Below are positions 29,476 to 37,312 of a stretch of 64,000 nucleotides of DNA, piece by piece (within the stretch, counting starts at the first letter, position 1; each line of letters begins with the position of its first letter). A model generated the notes under the pieces. It was not told the origin of the DNA. It ran no database searches and saw only the letters and a program-made list of their open reading frames with translations. The stretch is from Neomicrococcus aestuarii (GTDB lineage: Bacteria > Actinomycetota > Actinomycetes > Actinomycetales > Micrococcaceae): contig NZ_JACHDR010000001.1 in assembly GCF_014201135.1 (NCBI RefSeq), forward strand, positions 2,728,001-2,792,000. Direction: 5' to 3'. The position numbers and the translations under genes are program-made.

Positions 29476-29858
29476 GGGGATGATCGGTTTCGACGATGTG
29501 AGTTGAGACAGGTGAAGCGGGCCGAGGATGCAGGGTTATCTCGTAAACGCTCTCTGTAAACCAATAAGTGCCGAATCTAAGCGCACTGACTTCGCTCTCG
29601 CTGCCTAAGCAGCCAGACGGTCCGTTAGCCCGAGTTTGCTATTGACCCGGAATCTAACGTCATTTAGATAGCCACTGCTGAACGTTCTTGTCGCTGGAAC
29701 GTTCGGGACTTTTAGGCGACTGTGCCCAGGGGAACCGCAAGGTCGAACTGCTTGTTTGTAAGACAGTTCATGGGGCAGAGAAATTTCCAGCGCAAACTGC
29801 GCCCGGAGAAGCCCTGACAAAGCCACATCGGACGCGGGTTCAATTCCCGCCATCTCCA
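29476..29858 (+). ncRNA. ssrA: transfer-messenger RNA (tmRNA)
   Basis: A 383-nt RNA whose 5' end GGGGATG pairs with CATCTCC at the 3' end to form the tRNA-like acceptor, preceded by a T-arm-like GCGGGTTCAATTCCCGC. The CCA end is not encoded, as the DNA continues CGA after the discriminator A. The tag-reading frame is at 29570-29608 (resume codon GCC), coding AESKRTDFALAA and a TAA stop; the ALAA end is the usual protease signal. It pairs functionally with smpB upstream. Exact processed ends are inferred. Confidence 0.96.
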
Positions 29859-29864
29859 CGAACG

Positions 29865-29896
29865 AAGGCCACTAGCTCACGCTGGTGGCCTTTTTT
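29865..29896 (+). terminator. Rho-independent terminator of ssrA
   Basis: AAGGCCAC and GTGGCC(TT) arms around TAGCTCACGCTG, followed by six T residues (29891-29896). Six bases after the mature tmRNA end. Confidence 0.93.
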
Positions 29897-30060
29897 CATG
29901 CAATTTTCCTTAGATGACAAGGGAAAATAGATTAGCGCGAGAAAGTTCCAGAGGACGCCTGGATGGACACGTAAGTGCATCTACAAGCAAATCTCAGGCT
30001 CAAAGTTGTACTAAAAGTGTCATGAAAGTTTCACGGTTCGCGTCGTAAATCGACCGCGGT

Positions 30061-30066
30061 TATACC
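30061..30066 (+). promoter_or_regulatory. possible minus-10 element cut off by the IS insertion
   Basis: TATACC lies seven bases upstream of the left end of the IS element, where a transcription start would be expected for the gene now at 31479. No convincing minus-35 box is visible at 16-18 bases, so this is weak. Otherwise the 29897-30072 gap shows nothing recognisable. Confidence 0.25.
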
Positions 30067-30103
30067 CTGTTATGAACCGGCCTGGGTTTCGTAGAGAGCC
30101 GTG

Positions 30104-31081
30104 TTACGCAGCAGCGGGCTCGCTGCTGTCCCGTGGTTCATCGTAATACAACGCTTCGTACTCCACCGGCGGCAGGTCCCCGATACTCGAATGCAGTCTC
30201 TGAGTGTTGAACCAGCTCACCCACGCAGCGGTGGCCTGCTCGACCTGCTGCCAGGACTCCCAGAGCTTTTGTTCGTGCCAAATCACCTCGGCTTTGAACA
30301 GTCCGATCGTGGACTCCATCAACGCGTTATCCAGCGCATCACCGATCGTGCCGATCGAACCGGTGATGCCCGCCGCGGCCAGTTGCTCGGTGAATGCCAG
30401 AGCTGTGTACTGGCTGCCGGCGTCACTGTGATGCAAAAGCCCCTGCGTGGTGAACTCGCTGTTCGTCCTACGCCGGATGAATAACGATTGTTCCAAGGCC
30501 GATTGCACCAAAAGGCTGGTCTTGGTTCTCATCACCGGCCACCCGAGAATCCGACGCGAGAAGACATCGGTAATAAAGCTGACATAGCAAAAACCCTGGG
30601 GTGTCCACACATAGGTGAAGTCCGCCACCCACCATTGATCCGGTCGCGTGGGCCAGTTCCATCGGCGTTGGACGTGGTCCGGATGCCGCAGGCCCTGCGG
30701 ATCCTGGCGGGTCGTGACCGTGGTGCGTTTCCCACGCCGGATCCCGGTGATGCCCAGCAGCTTCATCAGCCGTTCGACCTGATCCCGGCCTGCCTCGATA
30801 CCGGCACGCAGCGCTGCTTTCCACAGCTTCCTGCGCCCATACAGACGGCGGTTAGCCGCCCAGAGGTCGTAGATGCTGTTGGCCAGGTACGCGTCGGTCA
30901 GGTCGTGGTCGCTGGGACCGAATCCGCGGGCCTGATGGGCATAGAAAGTGGACGGGGCAATCGTGATGCCCTGCTCGCGCAGGGCATCACAGATCGGCTC
31001 GACCCCGAACCGGTGCTGGTACTCGCGAATGTAGGCGATTACTGTCCGAGTTTGCGGTCGAGCTCCGCTGCCGCGAAAAAA
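30104..31081 (-). CDS. IS3-family transposase OrfB (DDE integrase), made by minus-1 frameshift
   Basis: The frame is open from the slippery T6C run (31081) to the stop at 30104, with no good independent start until an ATG at 30766, so it is expected as the C-terminal part of an OrfAB fusion. Features: HTH_21-like YQHRFGVEPICDALREQG, TFYAHQARGFGPSDHD, then the rve catalytic core with Asp in WWVADFTYV, Asp in HHSDAGSQYTA and Glu in GDALDNALMESTIGLFKAE. WFNTQRLHSSIGDLPPVEYE is the conserved C-terminal block. All three DDE residues are intact. Confidence 0.92.
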   Translation of the reverse strand, partial: FFRGSGARPQTRTVIAYIREYQHRFGVEPICDALREQGITIAPSTFYAHQARGFGPSDHDLTDAYLANSIYDLWAANRRLYGRRKLWKAALRAGIEAGRDQVERLMKLLGITGIRRGKRTTVTTRQDPQGLRHPDHVQRRWNWPTRPDQWWVADFTYVWTPQGFCYVSFITDVFSRRILGWPVMRTKTSLLVQSALEQSLFIRRRTNSEFTTQGLLHHSDAGSQYTALAFTEQLAAAGITGSIGTIGDALDNALMESTIGLFKAEVIWHEQKLWESWQQVEQATAAWVSWFNTQRLHSSIGDLPPVEYEALYYDEPRDSSEPAAA

Positions 31082-31371
31082 GCTGACGCGGTCTTCAGGA
31101 TCTCGTTCGCCCGCCGCAGTTGAGCGTTCTCGCGCCGCAAGCGCGCCACTTCTTCGTTGGCCGGCTCTTGACTGGCTGACGCCGCAGGGGTGAGGCCCTC
31201 GCCTTGCTCTCGACGGATCCAGTTGCGCAAGGTGCCGAGATTAATACCCAGCAACTCACCGATCTCTTGGCGCGCCCGGGTCTGTGCGATGTTTCCCTGC
31301 TCCAGGCGTTCTTGGTAGAGGCGGACCGCTCGGGCCTGGGACTCGGCGTCGTATTTGCGTGGTGCTGGCAT
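31039..31371 (-). CDS. IS3-family transposase OrfA
   Basis: A 110-residue helix-turn-helix DNA-binding protein: APRKYDAESQARAVRLYQERL, IGELLGINLGTLRNWIRREQGEG as the HTH, and a leucine-zipper-like helix VARLRRENAQLRRANEILKTASAFF. ATG 31371 is preceded by AGGAA. Just before its stop the message contains six T residues followed by C (complement of 31076-31081), where a minus-1 slip enters the orfB frame. OrfA alone normally regulates, and the fused OrfAB protein transposes. Confidence 0.93.
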   Translation of the reverse strand: MPAPRKYDAESQARAVRLYQERLEQGNIAQTRARQEIGELLGINLGTLRNWIRREQGEGLTPAASASQEPANEEVARLRRENAQLRRANEILKTASAFFAAAELDRKLGQ

Positions 31372-31478
31372 GATTCCTATTCTCCGTGTTAGATCATGCT
31401 CTCCCGCAAACCCAGGCCGGTTCATTATGTGCTTCTGGCCATTTAGCCCACATCACATCACATTTTGAAGGATTTTCT

Positions 31479-32867
31479 GTGAGTCAAAACAAACTTGAAG
31501 AAACCTCGTCGGCGACGACGCACGCGGGGTTCATGCAAAAGACGTCGGGGTTCTTTACTGAACTCATGCGCAAGTATTTGCCGGATCCATTTGTCTTCGC
31601 GATTGGCTTGACCATCCTGACGCTGATTCTGGCGGTGCTGATCCAGCACCAGAACCCGCTGGATGCCATCGCCAACTGGGGTGAAGGCTTCTGGGATCTG
31701 CTGGCGTTCACCACCCAGATGGCAGTCATCCTTGCTGCTGGCTTCGTTCTTGCTAACTCGCCGGTGGTTGACCGCCTCTTGGACAAGATTGTGTCCAACG
31801 TTCACACGCCGAAGATGGCTGTCATTGTCGCCACGCTTGTTGGCGGAGTTGGCTCTTACCTGAACTGGGGATTCGGGTTGGTTATCGGTGGCGTGGTCGC
31901 CAAGAAGCTAGCCATGAATATTTCTGGCGTTCACTATCCGCTCATCATTGCTAGCGCCTACTCGGGCTTCACGATGTACGGCTTGGGCCTTTCGGCAACC
32001 ATCCCGTTGACCATCGCAACCCCGGGACACCCGTTGGAAAGCAGCATGGGCGTCATCGGTCTGGATCAGACCATCTTCTCCCTTCCCATGATCTTGACCG
32101 CCATCGCTGTCATGGTCTCGCTGCCGCTCATCAACGCGTCCCTGCACCCGAAGCCCGGACAGCCGGTCCGTGAGATCTCCATCGAGCACACGCGAGTGAC
32201 AGAGGCAAAGGTTGACGTTGAAGAATTCAGCGAGAACACCTTCGCGAACAAGCTGAACAACTCGCGTTGGCTTTCGATGATCATTGGCGCCATCGGTGTC
32301 ATCTACGCTGTGGTGCACCTGTTCCGCGGCGGCCGAGTTGATTTGAACTTGATCAACTTCATCATCTTGTTCCTCGGCATCATCCTGATGGGCACGCCGA
32401 TCAACTACGTCAACATGCTCAACGAGGGCATCAAGACGGTCTCCGGCATCATTCTCCAGTTCCCGTTCTACGCCGGCATCTTGGCGATTATGGCGGGCTC
32501 CGGATTGGTCATGACCATCTCTAGCTGGTTCGTGAACATCTCCACTCCGGAGACGCTTCCGTTCTGGGGAATCCTGAGCTCGTGGCTCTTGAACTTCTTT
32601 GCACCGTCGGGTGGCGGACACTGGATTATTCAGGGTCCGTTCATGATTGAGGCCGCCAACGCTCTGGGCGCTTCTATGCCGCAGACCGCCATGAGCGTGA
32701 TGCTGGGCAACGCGTGGAATGACTTGGTTCAGCCGTTCTGGATTCTGCCCGCTTTGGCACTGTCCAAGCTCAAGCTCAAGGACATCATGGGTTACACCGT
32801 CATCATGATGTTCTGGGTTGGTTTGATCTACTGCGCAGCAATCTTGCTGTGGGGATACTTGGGCTAG
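31479..32867 (+). CDS. atoE: short-chain fatty acid transporter (AtoE family)
   Basis: A 462-residue polytopic membrane protein with about 12 hydrophobic segments, matching the AtoE/TIGR00366 family that imports short-chain fatty acids such as acetoacetate and butyrate. Diagnostic segments: KYLPDPFVFAIGLTILT near the N terminus, GFGLVIGGVVAKKLA, GYSGFTMYGLG-like ASAYSGFTMYGLG, FAPSGGGHWIIQGPF (about residues 372-386) and WNDLVQPFWILPALALSKLKLKDIMGY. GTG 31479 is preceded by GAAGGA. Its start lies only 55 bases from the IS end, so the original promoter has been displaced. Function fits the acetoacetate enzymes at 22.9-25.2 kb. Confidence 0.9.
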   Translation: MSQNKLEETSSATTHAGFMQKTSGFFTELMRKYLPDPFVFAIGLTILTLILAVLIQHQNPLDAIANWGEGFWDLLAFTTQMAVILAAGFVLANSPVVDRLLDKIVSNVHTPKMAVIVATLVGGVGSYLNWGFGLVIGGVVAKKLAMNISGVHYPLIIASAYSGFTMYGLGLSATIPLTIATPGHPLESSMGVIGLDQTIFSLPMILTAIAVMVSLPLINASLHPKPGQPVREISIEHTRVTEAKVDVEEFSENTFANKLNNSRWLSMIIGAIGVIYAVVHLFRGGRVDLNLINFIILFLGIILMGTPINYVNMLNEGIKTVSGIILQFPFYAGILAIMAGSGLVMTISSWFVNISTPETLPFWGILSSWLLNFFAPSGGGHWIIQGPFMIEAANALGASMPQTAMSVMLGNAWNDLVQPFWILPALALSKLKLKDIMGYTVIMMFWVGLIYCAAILLWGYLG

Positions 32868-32901
32868 GTTCAAAACCTCTGAGGCTCACAGGGGTGAGCC
32901 G

Positions 32902-32949
32902 GAAGCGAGGGAGCGGCCGTTTCGACGGTTGGCTCCCTCGCTTCGTTTT
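32902..32949 (+). terminator. Rho-independent terminator after atoE
   Basis: GAAGCGAGGGAGC (32902-32914) pairs perfectly with GCTCCCTCGCTTC (32932-32944) and is followed by GTTTT. It also separates atoE from the convergent crcB genes. Confidence 0.9.
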
Positions 32950-32978
32950 AATGATTTCCGGACGGCACGCAGACACAA

Positions 32979-33377
32979 TTAGGCCGCAGGATTGCCGCCG
33001 AGCAACAATCCCAACCACGCGGCAGAAACACCCAGCACAAGATGCAGAAGCAGGCTCCACAGGGCAACGCGCACCGTCTTCTTTGCCCGAAGATGATTCG
33101 CACTAGTGACAGCCAACGTGCTCATGGTGGTCAGACCGCCGGCCAGCCCTGTTGCGAGGACCAGGCCCCATTCGCTATGCCCCCACTGGGCAGTAGCAAC
33201 ACCGCACACGAACGAACCAACTACGTTGACCAGCAGCAACGCCCACGGGAACACAGCCACGAACGAGTGCTCGGTCTGTGCCACCCGATGCGACAACAGC
33301 ACATCAACGGCCCAACGCAGTAGCGACCCAACGCTACCCGCGAGAGCGACCAGGCCGGCGAGCATCCAAAGATTCAC
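32979..33377 (-). CDS. crcB: fluoride exporter CrcB/Fluc, subunit 1
   Basis: A 132-residue protein with four membrane segments. NVVGSFVCGVATAQWG (the Asn-x-x-Gly region of the fluoride pore) and GLAGGLTTMSTLAV (GxxGGxTTFST-type motif; here with Met) mark the Fluc family. Fluc channels are dual-topology dimers; Gram-positive bacteria often carry two neighbouring genes making a heterodimer, as here. GTG 33377 has GAGGAG seven bases upstream and overlaps the stop of the other crcB by four bases. Longer in-frame starts on this strand run through the neighbour and are not credible. Confidence 0.9.
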   Translation of the reverse strand: MNLWMLAGLVALAGSVGSLLRWAVDVLLSHRVAQTEHSFVAVFPWALLLVNVVGSFVCGVATAQWGHSEWGLVLATGLAGGLTTMSTLAVTSANHLRAKKTVRVALWSLLLHLVLGVSAAWLGLLLGGNPAA

Positions 33378-33868
33378 GAGGCCACTCCTCTGTCTTGCTC
33401 GAGGTCTTGTTGCGTATTGGCGATCCGGCGGACCAACCAGCTCCCGACAAGCGCCAACAGGATGCCCACCACGATGGACGCTATAACAGCCAGCCACGTG
33501 AGGAGATGGGCGGCAGGTACCGCCAGAAGCACCATGACCCCGGAGAACGTGGTGAAGGACCCCACGACGCCCGTGCCCCAGAAGGCGTAGTCCCGTGGGC
33601 TCAATCGGTTCTCTCGCCGTAACGCGAAGATCGTCCCCAGTAAGAAACAACCAACGCAGTTGATAGCTATCAGAATCCAGAGCGGATCGCCCAGAAAGCC
33701 CAGACAGTAGCGCGCGAGCGTTCCGAGGAAACCGCCGGCCAGTACCCACGGGATTTCTCCACTACGACGACGCAGCTCGGCCCAGCCGTGAGCGGCTGGT
33801 TGCGCTGGGGTCGGGCGAGGCGACGCGGGAGTAGGCACAGGCGAAGTGCCAGGGCTGCTAGGCGGCAT
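33374..33868 (-). CDS. crcB: fluoride exporter CrcB/Fluc, subunit 2
   Basis: A 164-residue Fluc protein with NCVGCFLLGTIFALRRE and GVVGSFTTFSGVMVL as the two pore motifs and four membrane segments. It has an unusual Pro/Ser/Thr-rich cytosolic N-terminal extension of about 42 residues (MPPSSPGTSPVPTPASP and on), inside which the dispersed 18-nt word sits, read as ELRRRS. ATG 33868 overlaps the end of the upstream ABC permease gene by 11 bases, placing both crcB genes at the end of the metal-transport operon. No fluoride riboswitch is seen, and none is expected inside the operon. Confidence 0.88.
   Translation of the reverse strand: MPPSSPGTSPVPTPASPRPTPAQPAAHGWAELRRRSGEIPWVLAGGFLGTLARYCLGFLGDPLWILIAINCVGCFLLGTIFALRRENRLSPRDYAFWGTGVVGSFTTFSGVMVLLAVPAAHLLTWLAVIASIVVGILLALVGSWLVRRIANTQQDLEQDRGVAS
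33763..33780 (+). repeat. dispersed 18-nt word, exact copy
   Basis: TACGACGACGCAGCTCGG, identical over 18 bases to the copies at 39503-39520 and 41854-41871. Lies in the DNA for the non-conserved N-terminal extension of the second CrcB. Confidence 0.8.
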
Positions 33869-34715
33869 GCGTCTTTCGCAAACGCCACTGCGGAATGATG
33901 CCGCCACGAGGGGAGAACAAGTAAGCGAAAGCGAAGAAGACCGCTTGAGCGAGGACCACGGACGCGCCGGTGGCGAGGTCGAAGTAGTAACTCGCGTACA
34001 CGCCAACAATGGTTGAGGCGAGCCCCAAAACCACCGAGATCACGAGCATCTTGGAGAAGGAACGGGTGAGCAAGACGGCGGTGGCTCCGGGGATGATGAG
34101 CATAGCAACCACCAAGATGGTGCCCATCGCCTGAAGCGAGGCCACCACGGTGAGGGCCAGCAGCCCGAGGAGGAGAGCGTGCAATGCTTTCGCGTTAAGG
34201 CCGAGTGCGTGGGCGTGCACGCGGTCAAAGGCCAGCAGCACCAGGTCCTTGCGCTTGAGAAGCAGGATCACCAAGGTGATGGCTCCCAGAATCAGGACTT
34301 GAGCCAGCTCACCGGGGCCGGTGCCCAAGACGTTGCCGAAGAGGATGTGCGTGAGGTCCACTTGGCTGGGGGTGCGGGAGACAATAACAATGCCGAGCGC
34401 AAAGAGCGCGGTGAAGACTACGCCAGTGGCGGCATCCGACTTGAGTCGGCTGGAATCCCTCAGGCCGCCAATCAGGAACACTGCGAGCATCGCGAACACC
34501 AGCGCGCCAATGGCAAACGGCACTCCGAAGATAAAGGACAAGGCAACGCCAGGAAGGACCGCGTGAGAGACGGCGTCGCCCATGAGAGCCCAGCCCATCA
34601 GCACTAACCAGCAGGAGAGCACACCACAGACCACTGCAGCGGCGAGCGTGACGAGCGTGGCGTTCACCATGAAGCCGTACGCAAAGGGCTCCGTCAACCA
34701 GTTCAGCAGTTCCAT
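33858..34715 (-). CDS. metal ABC transporter permease (ABC-3 family, probably manganese)
   Basis: A 285-residue membrane protein with eight to nine hydrophobic segments of the ZnuB/MntB/PsaC family: LVLMGWALMGDAVSHAVLPGVALSF near the N terminus, FALGIVIVSRTPSQVDLTHILFGNVLG, and the C-terminal GASVVLAQAVFFAFAYLFSPRGG that is typical of manganese/iron members. ATG 34715 overlaps the TAA of the ATPase gene by one base. Together with that ATPase and the lipoprotein upstream it forms a complete importer. Confidence 0.92.
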   Translation of the reverse strand: MELLNWLTEPFAYGFMVNATLVTLAAAVVCGVLSCWLVLMGWALMGDAVSHAVLPGVALSFIFGVPFAIGALVFAMLAVFLIGGLRDSSRLKSDAATGVVFTALFALGIVIVSRTPSQVDLTHILFGNVLGTGPGELAQVLILGAITLVILLLKRKDLVLLAFDRVHAHALGLNAKALHALLLGLLALTVVASLQAMGTILVVAMLIIPGATAVLLTRSFSKMLVISVVLGLASTIVGVYASYYFDLATGASVVLAQAVFFAFAYLFSPRGGIIPQWRLRKTHAA

Positions 34716-35488
34716 TACTCTTTGATCCTGCTTCCGAAAGCTTGCTCGATGTTCTCGATAGTGAGTACCGCGGCTGGATCGCCGGCCGCCACCACGCGAC
34801 GCTGCAGGAGCACCGCGGAGCTGCACAACTTGGGGACACCGGCGAGGTCGTGGGTGGAAATCAGCACGGTGCGGCCAGAGGCGGCGTAGTCGCGCAACAG
34901 GTCTGAAATCAGACGCTCAGAGGAGACATCAACACCGGCGAATGGCTCATCCAGAAGTAGTAGCTGGCAATCCTGCGCCAAACCTCGAGCAACGAAGGCG
35001 CGCTTGCGCTGGCCGCCGGATAGTTCACCAATTTGCCGATGCTGCAGGTCGGTGAGATCCACTCGTTCCAGGGCTTCGTCCACCGCACGACGATCGGCCG
35101 CGGTGACTTGTCGGATGAAGTTCATGTGCCCGTAGCGGCCCATCATGACCACTTCGCGAACGCTGAGTGGGAAGTCCCAATCCACAGCCTCAGACTGCGG
35201 CACGTAGCTCAAGAGCCCTAAGCGTCGCGCTTCAAGAGAGGTATGACCGAACACCTGGACGGTTCCGGAGAGGGGAGTGACCAGACCCATGATGGATTTG
35301 AACAGGGTGGACTTGCCGCTACCGTTCACACCCACCAATCCGCACAGCTCCCCGCGGGGCAGCTCAAAGTCCACGCCGCTGAGAGCCACATTTTGGCCGT
35401 AGTGGACAGATAAGTCCGCGATCTCGATGGCAAGAGGATGGGACTCCGCAGCTGATCGGGCTGCGGTACCGGTACGTCTACGAAGCAT
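34715..35488 (-). CDS. metal ABC transporter ATP-binding protein (probably manganese)
   Basis: A 257-residue ATPase: Walker A GVNGSGKSTLFKSIMG (about residues 53-68), the segment YVPQSEAVDWDFPLSVREVVMMGRYGHM which is characteristic of Mn/Fe (MntB/SitB/TroB) ATPases, signature LSGGQRKRAFVARGLAQ, Walker B LLLLDEPFAGVD and switch His in STHDL. It overlaps the end of the binding-protein gene by 11 bases and the permease start by one. Substrate assignment rests on this motif and on the binding protein. Confidence 0.93.
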   Translation of the reverse strand: MLRRRTGTAARSAAESHPLAIEIADLSVHYGQNVALSGVDFELPRGELCGLVGVNGSGKSTLFKSIMGLVTPLSGTVQVFGHTSLEARRLGLLSYVPQSEAVDWDFPLSVREVVMMGRYGHMNFIRQVTAADRRAVDEALERVDLTDLQHRQIGELSGGQRKRAFVARGLAQDCQLLLLDEPFAGVDVSSERLISDLLRDYAASGRTVLISTHDLAGVPKLCSSAVLLQRRVVAAGDPAAVLTIENIEQAFGSRIKE

Positions 35489-36407
35489 GGAGTCCCTTTG
35501 CTATTTGATCCACGGTGTATCGAACCAAACTGAGATAGTCCGGAACAGGGCCATCGGCGGCTGACAGCGAATCCACGTACAGTACGCCGCCCCACGACGC
35601 CCCGGTTTCCGCGGCAACGCGCTCTTGCGGTCCGAACGGGACGGTGGATTCACAGAAGACGGTAGGAATCTGGTGCTCACGAACGAAAGAGATCTGTTCG
35701 CGAATCTGCCGCGGGCTGCCCTCGGACTCCGAATTCACGGGCCACAAGTAGTGCTCGCCGATCCCCAAGTCTCGCGCGAGATAGGAGAACGCCCCTTCAC
35801 ACGTCACGAGAGCAGCGGTGGTTCCACCCTCCAAACGATCGCGCGCGGTGTCCAGGATTTCATCGAGTTCAGCGTCCAACTTTTGGGCGTTCTCCGCGAA
35901 GTATGTGGCGTCTTCGGGGGAGAGCTCACTCAAAGCAGCGAGCGCATTCTTGACGTACACCTTCGCTTGAGAAGGGGCAATCCAGGCGTGCGGATTTGAT
36001 TGGCCTGCGTAGCCGCCCACCGTAATGGGGATCGGCTCGATGCCTTCAGATAGCACCACGCGCGGCGCATCGATTGCTCGCACAAAGCGCTCAAACCACG
36101 TCTCAAGCCCCAGGCCATTGTTGAGCAACAGATCAGCATCGGCGATGCGCTTCAAATCGCTGGGCGTGGGCTCGTAGCCGTGAATCTCGGCGCCGGGCTT
36201 CGTAATCGATTCCACCCGCACTCGATCCCCGCCGATCTGCCGCACCAAATCAGCGAGCACGCTGAACGTGGTGACCACGACGGGACGCGAGTCTGCGGCA
36301 CTAACGGAAGCTGCGTCGTCGTCCGGGGAAGTTGCAGGAGTGCAGGCAGAGAGCGCACAAGCAAGTACGACGACGCTGGCTAGCGTTCGCAGGGATCTGC
36401 GGGACAC
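35478..36407 (-). CDS. metal-binding lipoprotein, PsaA/MntC-like (probably manganese)
   Basis: A 309-residue cluster A-I solute-binding protein. A lipoprotein signal ends at the lipobox LSAC (Cys22), followed by a short acidic linker PATSPDDDAASVSAADS. Putative metal ligands are His76 (IHGYEP), His140 (NPHAW), Glu204 (TCEGAFSY) and Asp279 (YVDSLS), the His-His-Glu-Asp set of manganese-binding PsaA. Zinc proteins of the family usually have His at the third position. GTG 36407 lies 16 bases after the hisN stop; an ATG at 36461 is in frame but would overlap hisN and spoil the signal peptide. Two copies of the dispersed DNA word fall in the signal and linker codons. Confidence 0.9.
   Translation of the reverse strand: MSRRSLRTLASVVVLACALSACTPATSPDDDAASVSAADSRPVVVTTFSVLADLVRQIGGDRVRVESITKPGAEIHGYEPTPSDLKRIADADLLLNNGLGLETWFERFVRAIDAPRVVLSEGIEPIPITVGGYAGQSNPHAWIAPSQAKVYVKNALAALSELSPEDATYFAENAQKLDAELDEILDTARDRLEGGTTAALVTCEGAFSYLARDLGIGEHYLWPVNSESEGSPRQIREQISFVREHQIPTVFCESTVPFGPQERVAAETGASWGGVLYVDSLSAADGPVPDYLSLVRYTVDQIAKGLHAS
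36309..36322 (-). repeat. dispersed 14-nt word, exact copy
   Basis: Reverse complement ACGACGACGCAGCT, 14/14, encoding DDDAAS in the linker just after the lipobox. A weaker 11/14 relative (TACGACGACGCTGGCT) lies 44 bases away at 36366-36381 in the opposite orientation. Confidence 0.75.
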
Positions 36408-36423
36408 GCTAGCTCGCGTGGGG

Positions 36424-37224
36424 CTAGGCTTTTTCGCCGATGATATCGAGCGTTGCGTCATGGAGGAGACCGTTCGTGGCGAGCGCGTTGCCGCCGAAGC
36501 AGCCATCCTCGCCCTTGAGAGAAGTGAATTTGCCGCCGGCTTCCCAGACGATGGGCACCAGTGCAGCCATGTCATGCAGGTTGAGCTCGGGCTCGGTTGC
36601 GATGTCTACTGCGCCTTCGGCGAGGAGGCAATAGGACCAGAAATCGCCGTAGGCGCGGGTGCGCCAAACCTTCTCGTGAAGCTCGAGCATCCGGTCTAGG
36701 TCGCCGCGCTCTTTCCAGCCGCCGAGGCTCGCATAGGAAAGGGACGCATCCTCGAGCTGGGAGACCTTGGAAACCCGCAGTGGTGTCGCTGCTGACAGTG
36801 ACTTTCCGGTGTAGGCGCCGCCGCCTTCGGAAGCCCACCAGCGCTTGCCGAGAGCCGGTGCTGAGACCACGCCCATGACGGGGCGATCCTCGTCAATCAG
36901 CGCAATGAGCGTGGCCCACACGGGGACGCCGCGCACAAAGTTCTTGGTGCCGTCAATGGGGTCAACCACCCAGCGGCGAGGACCGGAGCCGGTGGTGCCG
37001 AACTCTTCGCCCTGCACGGCGTCACGGTTACGGGAGCGGGCAAGGTGTCCGCGGACAACCTCTTCAGCGAGCTTGTCGGCGTCGGTGACAGGGGTGAGAT
37101 CCGGCTTGGTCTCCACTTGGAGATCTAGTGCCTTGAATCGTGAAAGGGTCACGGAATCCACAGCGTCGGCAATGACGTGGGCAAGGCGAAGATCTTCTAC
37201 GTAGGGGGAGGAAGCAAGACTCAT
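36424..37224 (-). CDS. hisN: inositol monophosphatase family protein, probable histidinol-phosphatase
   Basis: A 266-residue Li-sensitive phosphatase-fold enzyme. Metal-binding motifs: GEEFG (Glu of motif 1), [17 protein letters not shown] (about residues 83-99), and WxxxD-like [17 protein letters not shown]. The motif spacing and start ([19 protein letters not shown]) match actinobacterial HisN, which supplies histidinol-phosphate phosphatase where the HAD or PHP enzymes are absent. Other inositol phosphatases cannot be excluded without alignment. ATG 37224 gives the family N terminus; the long upstream open frame runs opposite rsgA codons and is ignored. Confidence 0.83.
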   Translation of the reverse strand: MSLASSPYVEDLRLAHVIADAVDSVTLSRFKALDLQVETKPDLTPVTDADKLAEEVVRGHLARSRNRDAVQGEEFGTTGSGPRRWVVDPIDGTKNFVRGVPVWATLIALIDEDRPVMGVVSAPALGKRWWASEGGGAYTGKSLSAATPLRVSKVSQLEDASLSYASLGGWKERGDLDRMLELHEKVWRTRAYGDFWSYCLLAEGAVDIATEPELNLHDMAALVPIVWEAGGKFTSLKGEDGCFGGNALATNGLLHDATLDIIGEKA

Positions 37225-37312
37225 GTCCTCCAACTTATCCCAGCTCAGTTCAGAATGCCTGATGCGAAGCGCACTCGTTACAAAGAGGTGGTTCAACTTT
37301 CGCGGCTCGCCG

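Larger units (their letters stand above)
30073..31424 (-). mobile_element. IS3-family insertion sequence, complete
   Basis: A 1352-bp element bounded by 27-bp imperfect terminal inverted repeats: left end starts TGAACCGGCCTGGGTTT, right end is its complement, with 17 identical outer bases, a four-base mismatch block and GAGAGC matching inside. TTA flanks both sides, a 3-bp target duplication usual for the family. It holds two frames, orfA (31371 to 31039) and orfB (31081 to 30104), transcribed leftward. Both look undamaged and the duplication is intact, so insertion appears recent. Confidence 0.95.

Noticed and set aside
33869-35000. Fluoride riboswitch for the crcB genes
   Set aside because: The crcB genes lie at the end of an operon with overlaps, leaving no leader, and no riboswitch core was recognised.
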